A DNA stretch of 7,958 nt from Lachnospiraceae bacterium UBA7027 (GTDB lineage: Bacteria > Bacillota > Clostridia > Lachnospirales > Lachnospiraceae), in assembly GCA_002494135.1 (NCBI GenBank), contig DLBG01000090.1, forward strand, positions 1 through 7,958. Reading direction: 5' to 3'. This document shows, piece by piece, positions 5,994 to 7,958 of this stretch. The notes below the pieces were generated by a model. The model was given only the letters and a program-made list of their open reading frames with translations. It had not been told where the DNA came from and searched no databases. The translations under genes and the position numbers were made by a program. Numbering within the stretch: the first letter of the stretch is position 1; every line of letters starts with the position of its first letter.

Positions 5994-6874
5994 TTGGATA
6001 CCTCCGGAGTAATTGTATTGTTATCAGTCGTTTCTTCTTTGATTTGTTTTTTCTTCCGCCTCTTAGGTTTCTGAAGTTTCTTTTCGGAAACTTCTCCGTA
6101 GAACATGGAAACCAGAAGCGTAAGGACATATGCCTGAATCAGCGCATGTAAGAGGGTAAACAGCACTCCCACAAGTACCGGTACGATAAAGCTTAACGCC
6201 ATCGTATAATACACAAGCTCGGTTACCAGCGCACCGCTTAACAGTGCTCCGAACAGACGGAAACTCATGGAAAGGGGAAGGGAGAATTCCTTAATGGTTC
6301 CTAAGAATCCGTGCCATCCGTTATTCGCGATTCCGCCGACCAAAATGAACAGGTACGACAAACAGCCCATCGCAATGGCCCCGTTGATGTCGGCTAACGG
6401 CGCAGGGAGTGATATGCTTGCTCCCGATGTGGTAACGGCCTGGAAACCGAAGAGTTCAAACATCGTTCCCACAAAAATGTATACACCCGCGGTGAAAACA
6501 TAGGCGCTTAAAACTCTGTTCTTTTCCGGCGAATTGGATTTGGCCAGATTCCGGAACAAATCCACCAGTGTTTCGAGTACCAGCTGGAATTTACCTGGGA
6601 TTTCCTTAAAGCGCGGTATTACGAAGATTCTGCAGATTAATGCAAAAACCGTCAGAATACCGGTTACGGCAAAGGCGGAAATCAGGCCGGGATTGACATC
6701 CATCAGTCCGAAGAGACTTACCTTCATGCTTTCGTGAAGCACGGCATCCCGCATGGTTTCCGAAAGGCTTTCCGGCCTCGGCGCGGGTTTTCCCAAAAGG
6801 ACGATTCCCGTAAGAATCACAAGCAGTATGGCCGCAAACACCACGACGCTGACGATTCTTCTTTTCTTACTCAT
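5990..6874 (-). CDS. atpB: Fo ATP synthase subunit a
   Basis: Subunit a is the static membrane subunit with the ion half-channels facing the c ring. The essential arginine is R206 in SMSFRLFG (202-209), equivalent to E. coli R210. Other landmarks are IPGKFQLVLETLVDLF (92-107) after the first family-typical membrane helix, and HALIQAYV (243-250), whose Q247 matches E. coli Gln252. Ala210, Ala215 and Thr240 replace E. coli Asn214, Glu219 and His245. An additional N-terminal segment (MSKKRR plus a hydrophobic stretch at 7-28) could be a signal peptide or an extra membrane helix. The C-terminus has a Lys/Arg-rich tail of over 30 residues (264-294, including KPKRRKKKQ). The ATG at 6874 overlaps the trmB stop by 4 bases, with AAGGAG 11 bases upstream. 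Confidence 0.96.
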   Translation of the reverse strand: MSKKRRIVSVVVFAAILLVILTGIVLLGKPAPRPESLSETMRDAVLHESMKVSLFGLMDVNPGLISAFAVTGILTVFALICRIFVIPRFKEIPGKFQLVLETLVDLFRNLAKSNSPEKNRVLSAYVFTAGVYIFVGTMFELFGFQAVTTSGASISLPAPLADINGAIAMGCLSYLFILVGGIANNGWHGFLGTIKEFSLPLSMSFRLFGALLSGALVTELVYYTMALSFIVPVLVGVLFTLLHALIQAYVLTLLVSMFYGEVSEKKLQKPKRRKKKQIKEETTDNNTITPEVSK

Positions 6875-7545
6875 GAATCAAGCGCTCCTTTCCTTTCGAT
6901 TTTTTCGATTACATATTTATAAATGGGATTTCCCATGGCGGAGAATTTCTCTTCATATTCCGTCATGACGTTTCCCTCATTCATTGCCTCATCGTTGTGA
7001 AGATCTCTCGTGATGCCGATAATCTTCCACGGTTCGTCTTTTAATTCTTCCACCGCAAAATCAAACAGCGCCGTATTGTCGGTTTTGAATTCGATTCGTC
7101 CGCCCGGTTTCAGAATCCGGTAATACTTTCGAAGAAAGAGTTTGTTCTCGAGTCTTCTCTTCGCATGGCGGTCCTTCGGCCACGGATCCGAGAAATTCAG
7201 GTAAATCCTGTCGACTTCTCCTTCGGCAAAAATCTCTTCGATTCCTTCCGCATCCATCCTTAAGAACCTTAAGTTCGGGACCGGATCAGCCTCCAGCTTC
7301 TGAACTCCCCGAAGCAGGGTGGATGAATATTTCTCGATTCCCAGATAATTGATTTCGGGATGAAGTCTTGCAAGGTCCGTAATGAACCTTCCTTTTCCCA
7401 TACCGATTTCAATCTGCAGCGGATTTGCGTTTTGGTAAATCTCCGCCGCCCACTTTCCTTTATGGGAGGCCATGATTTCCTCTTCAATGACATATTCGCT
7501 TGCTGCAATGTATTCTCTGGATCCTTTGATATTCTTCAGTCGCAT
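6871..7545 (-). CDS. trmB: tRNA (guanine-N7)-methyltransferase TrmB
   Basis: TrmB transfers a methyl group from S-adenosylmethionine to N7 of G46 in the tRNA variable loop. The protein has 224 residues, a normal length. The SAM-binding motif EIGMGKGRFI is at residues 46-55, and the acidic residue E71 in YLGIEK lies at the end of the next strand. The TrmB signature NFSDPWPKDRHAKRRL is at 117-132 and the C-terminal TEYEEKF at 195-201. The start at 7545 gives the family-typical MRLKN. Its ribosome binding site is poor (CCGGGA directly before the ATG), which fits coupling to the short ORF that ends 7 bases upstream. The stop codon overlaps the atpB start by 4 bases, placing a tRNA modification gene at the head of the ATP synthase operon. 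Confidence 0.97.
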   Translation of the reverse strand: MRLKNIKGSREYIAASEYVIEEEIMASHKGKWAAEIYQNANPLQIEIGMGKGRFITDLARLHPEINYLGIEKYSSTLLRGVQKLEADPVPNLRFLRMDAEGIEEIFAEGEVDRIYLNFSDPWPKDRHAKRRLENKLFLRKYYRILKPGGRIEFKTDNTALFDFAVEELKDEPWKIIGITRDLHNDEAMNEGNVMTEYEEKFSAMGNPIYKYVIEKIERKGALDS

Positions 7546-7552
7546 TCCCGGT

Positions 7553-7615
7553 TCAACAAATTACGCATAGGATGCGTAATCTCCCATAGCACAGATTTTC
7601 ACAAATAACATACAT
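7553..7615 (-). CDS. Possible 20-codon leader peptide upstream of trmB
   Basis: The ATG at 7615 follows GAGGAG (7627-7622) with ideal 6-base spacing and opens MYVICENLCYGRLRILCVIC, ending in TGA 7 bases before trmB. Four of the 20 residues are cysteine. The signal is stronger than that of trmB itself, so translational coupling or attenuation is possible. A perfect palindrome lies inside the ORF. No family is recognised, and it could be chance. It would also lie partly upstream of the transcript if the TATGAT at 7621-7616 served as a -10 box. Confidence 0.3.
   Translation of the reverse strand: MYVICENLCYGRLRILCVIC
7560..7580. repeat. Perfect 9-bp inverted repeat upstream of trmB
   Basis: ATTACGCAT (7560-7568) and ATGCGTAAT (7572-7580) form a perfect palindrome with a 3-base centre, 15 bases before the trmB start. 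No T-run follows on the minus strand, so it is not an intrinsic terminator. It could be an operator, an mRNA hairpin acting on trmB translation, or a dispersed short palindromic repeat. Confidence 0.6.
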
Positions 7616-7644
7616 ATCATACTCCTCTTTTCCGTAAAAAGGAA

Positions 7645-7673
7645 GATACAAAAAGGGGCGTCCGTCTTGACAA
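7645..7673 (-). promoter_or_regulatory. Weak candidate promoter of the trmB-atp operon
   Basis: On the minus strand, TTGTCA (7673-7668) is followed after 17 bases by TGTATC (7650-7645, 3 of 6 consensus). Its -35 box overlaps that of the plus-strand tRNA promoter. An alternative -10 box, TATGAT (7621-7616), has no good -35 box. Either choice is tentative. Confidence 0.25.
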
Positions 7674-7696
7674 GATTTTGCTCTGTTTAGTATAAT
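7667..7696 (+). promoter_or_regulatory. Promoter of the tRNA-Ser transcript
   Basis: A perfect TTGACA (7667-7672) and a perfect TATAAT (7691-7696) are separated by 18 bases, giving a start near 7703. This is a strong constitutive-type promoter, as expected for stable RNA. The short leader before the tRNA can form a hairpin, TGCGCT (7703-7708) with AGCGCA (7718-7723). Confidence 0.85.
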
Positions 7697-7736
7697 CGTA
7701 TTTGCGCTAAAGGAAACAGCGCAGTTCGGATACTGA

Positions 7737-7824
7737 GGAGAAGTACTCAAGAGGCCGAAGAGGCGCCCCTGCTAAGGGTGTAGGTCGTTCGCGCGGCGCG
7801 AGGGTTCAAATCCCTCCATCTCCG
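7737..7824 (+). tRNA. tRNA-Ser (anticodon GCU)
   Basis: This 88-base cloverleaf with a long variable arm reads AGC and AGU serine codons. The acceptor strands are GGAGAAG (7737-7743) and CATCTCC (7817-7823), with discriminator G7824. The D stem is CTC/GAG. The anticodon stem is CGCCC/GGGTG, with GCT at 7771-7773 in the loop CTGCTAA. The variable arm (7781-7799) has a GTCG/CGGC stem. The T arm is GAGGG, TTCAAAT, CCCTC. One acceptor pair is an A-A mismatch (7742 with 7818). CCA is not encoded, so it must be added by the CCA-adding enzyme. Confidence 0.95.
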
Positions 7825-7944
7825 TTATCACAAGAGATTGTGATAGTAACGGGAAACTCGCACCAATAAAGATTCGCTACGCGAATGGGTGCTCGTATCA
7901 CATTAAGGAATCCTCCCACTGCGTGGGTCCCTCCTTAATATCAT
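7825..7944 (+). other. Hairpin-rich spacer between two tRNA genes
   Basis: Three structures follow each other: TATCACAA-GAGA-TTGTGATA (7826-7845); GCACC/GGTGC (7860-7864, 7888-7892) enclosing ATTCGC-TAC-GCGAAT (7872-7886); and ATTAAGGA/TCCTTAAT (7902-7909, 7932-7939) enclosing CCCAC-TGC-GTGGG (7915-7927). None is followed by a T-run, so none looks like a terminator and the tRNAs are probably co-transcribed. The structures may guide processing or be short palindromic repeats. No coding signal is seen. Confidence 0.5.
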
Positions 7945-7958
7945 TCCTCGATAGCTCA
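7945..7958 (+). tRNA. 5' end of a second tRNA, possibly tRNA-Asn (truncated by window edge)
   Basis: TCCTCGA TA GCTCA fits tRNA positions 1-14: a 7-base acceptor strand, T8-A9, the start of the D stem GCTC, and A14. The acceptor sequence resembles Firmicutes tRNA-Asn, but the anticodon lies outside the window, so the identity is only suggested. It would be co-transcribed with tRNA-Ser. Confidence 0.6.

Noticed and set aside
7553..7750. 65-codon minus-strand frame reaching into the tRNA region
   Set aside because: Its 5' half is antisense to tRNA-Ser and its promoter; only the last 20 codons have a plausible start signal.
7825..7944. Signal recognition particle RNA or another known small RNA after tRNA-Ser
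   Set aside because: The conserved GGAAG/AGCAG-type SRP core is absent, and the region ends in the start of another tRNA.

Overview
The window looks like a piece of chromosome from a Gram-positive, anaerobic Clostridia-type bacterium, most likely Lachnospiraceae. This is inferred from protein motifs, AGGAGG-type ribosome binding sites and a Clostridium symbiosum-like glutamate dehydrogenase; no search was run. All protein genes lie on the minus strand. From right to left in their direction of transcription they are trmB, atpB (a), atpE (c), atpF (b), atpA (alpha), atpG (gamma), atpD (beta), atpC (epsilon), a terminator, and then the promoter, leader and first 128 codons of gdhA, which runs off the left edge. 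On the plus strand at the right edge, a near-consensus promoter drives tRNA-Ser(GCU). A hairpin-rich spacer follows, and then the first 14 bases of another tRNA.

The eight genes from trmB to atpC are packed as one operon: neighbours overlap by 4 to 8 bases or are about 20 bases apart. Together the atp genes encode an F-type ATP synthase: membrane motor a and c, peripheral stalk b, catalytic head alpha and beta, and rotor stalk gamma and epsilon. TrmB, a tRNA m7G46 methyltransferase, shares a 4-base ATGA overlap with atpB and so appears translationally coupled to it. atpI is absent.

The most notable point is that no separate atpH (delta) gene exists. Instead, alpha carries about 75 extra N-terminal residues that read as the C-terminal, b-binding domain of delta. 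The helical N-terminal domain of delta, which normally grips the alpha N-termini, is missing. The stalk anchor therefore appears covalently fused to alpha, with three potential copies per complex instead of one. Other departures from the textbook enzyme are: a gamma tail of about 28 basic residues that should emerge at the same apex of F1; a c subunit with an apparent signal peptide and an acidic outer segment; and an a subunit with an extra N-terminal hydrophobic segment and a lysine-rich C-terminal tail. The c ring lacks the glutamine typical of Na+ coupling, so H+ is the likelier ion.

Regulatory features include a gdhA leader that can fold in two mutually exclusive ways, one masking part of its ribosome binding site; a 20-codon cysteine-rich leader ORF containing a perfect palindrome just before trmB; and a TTG start on atpC.
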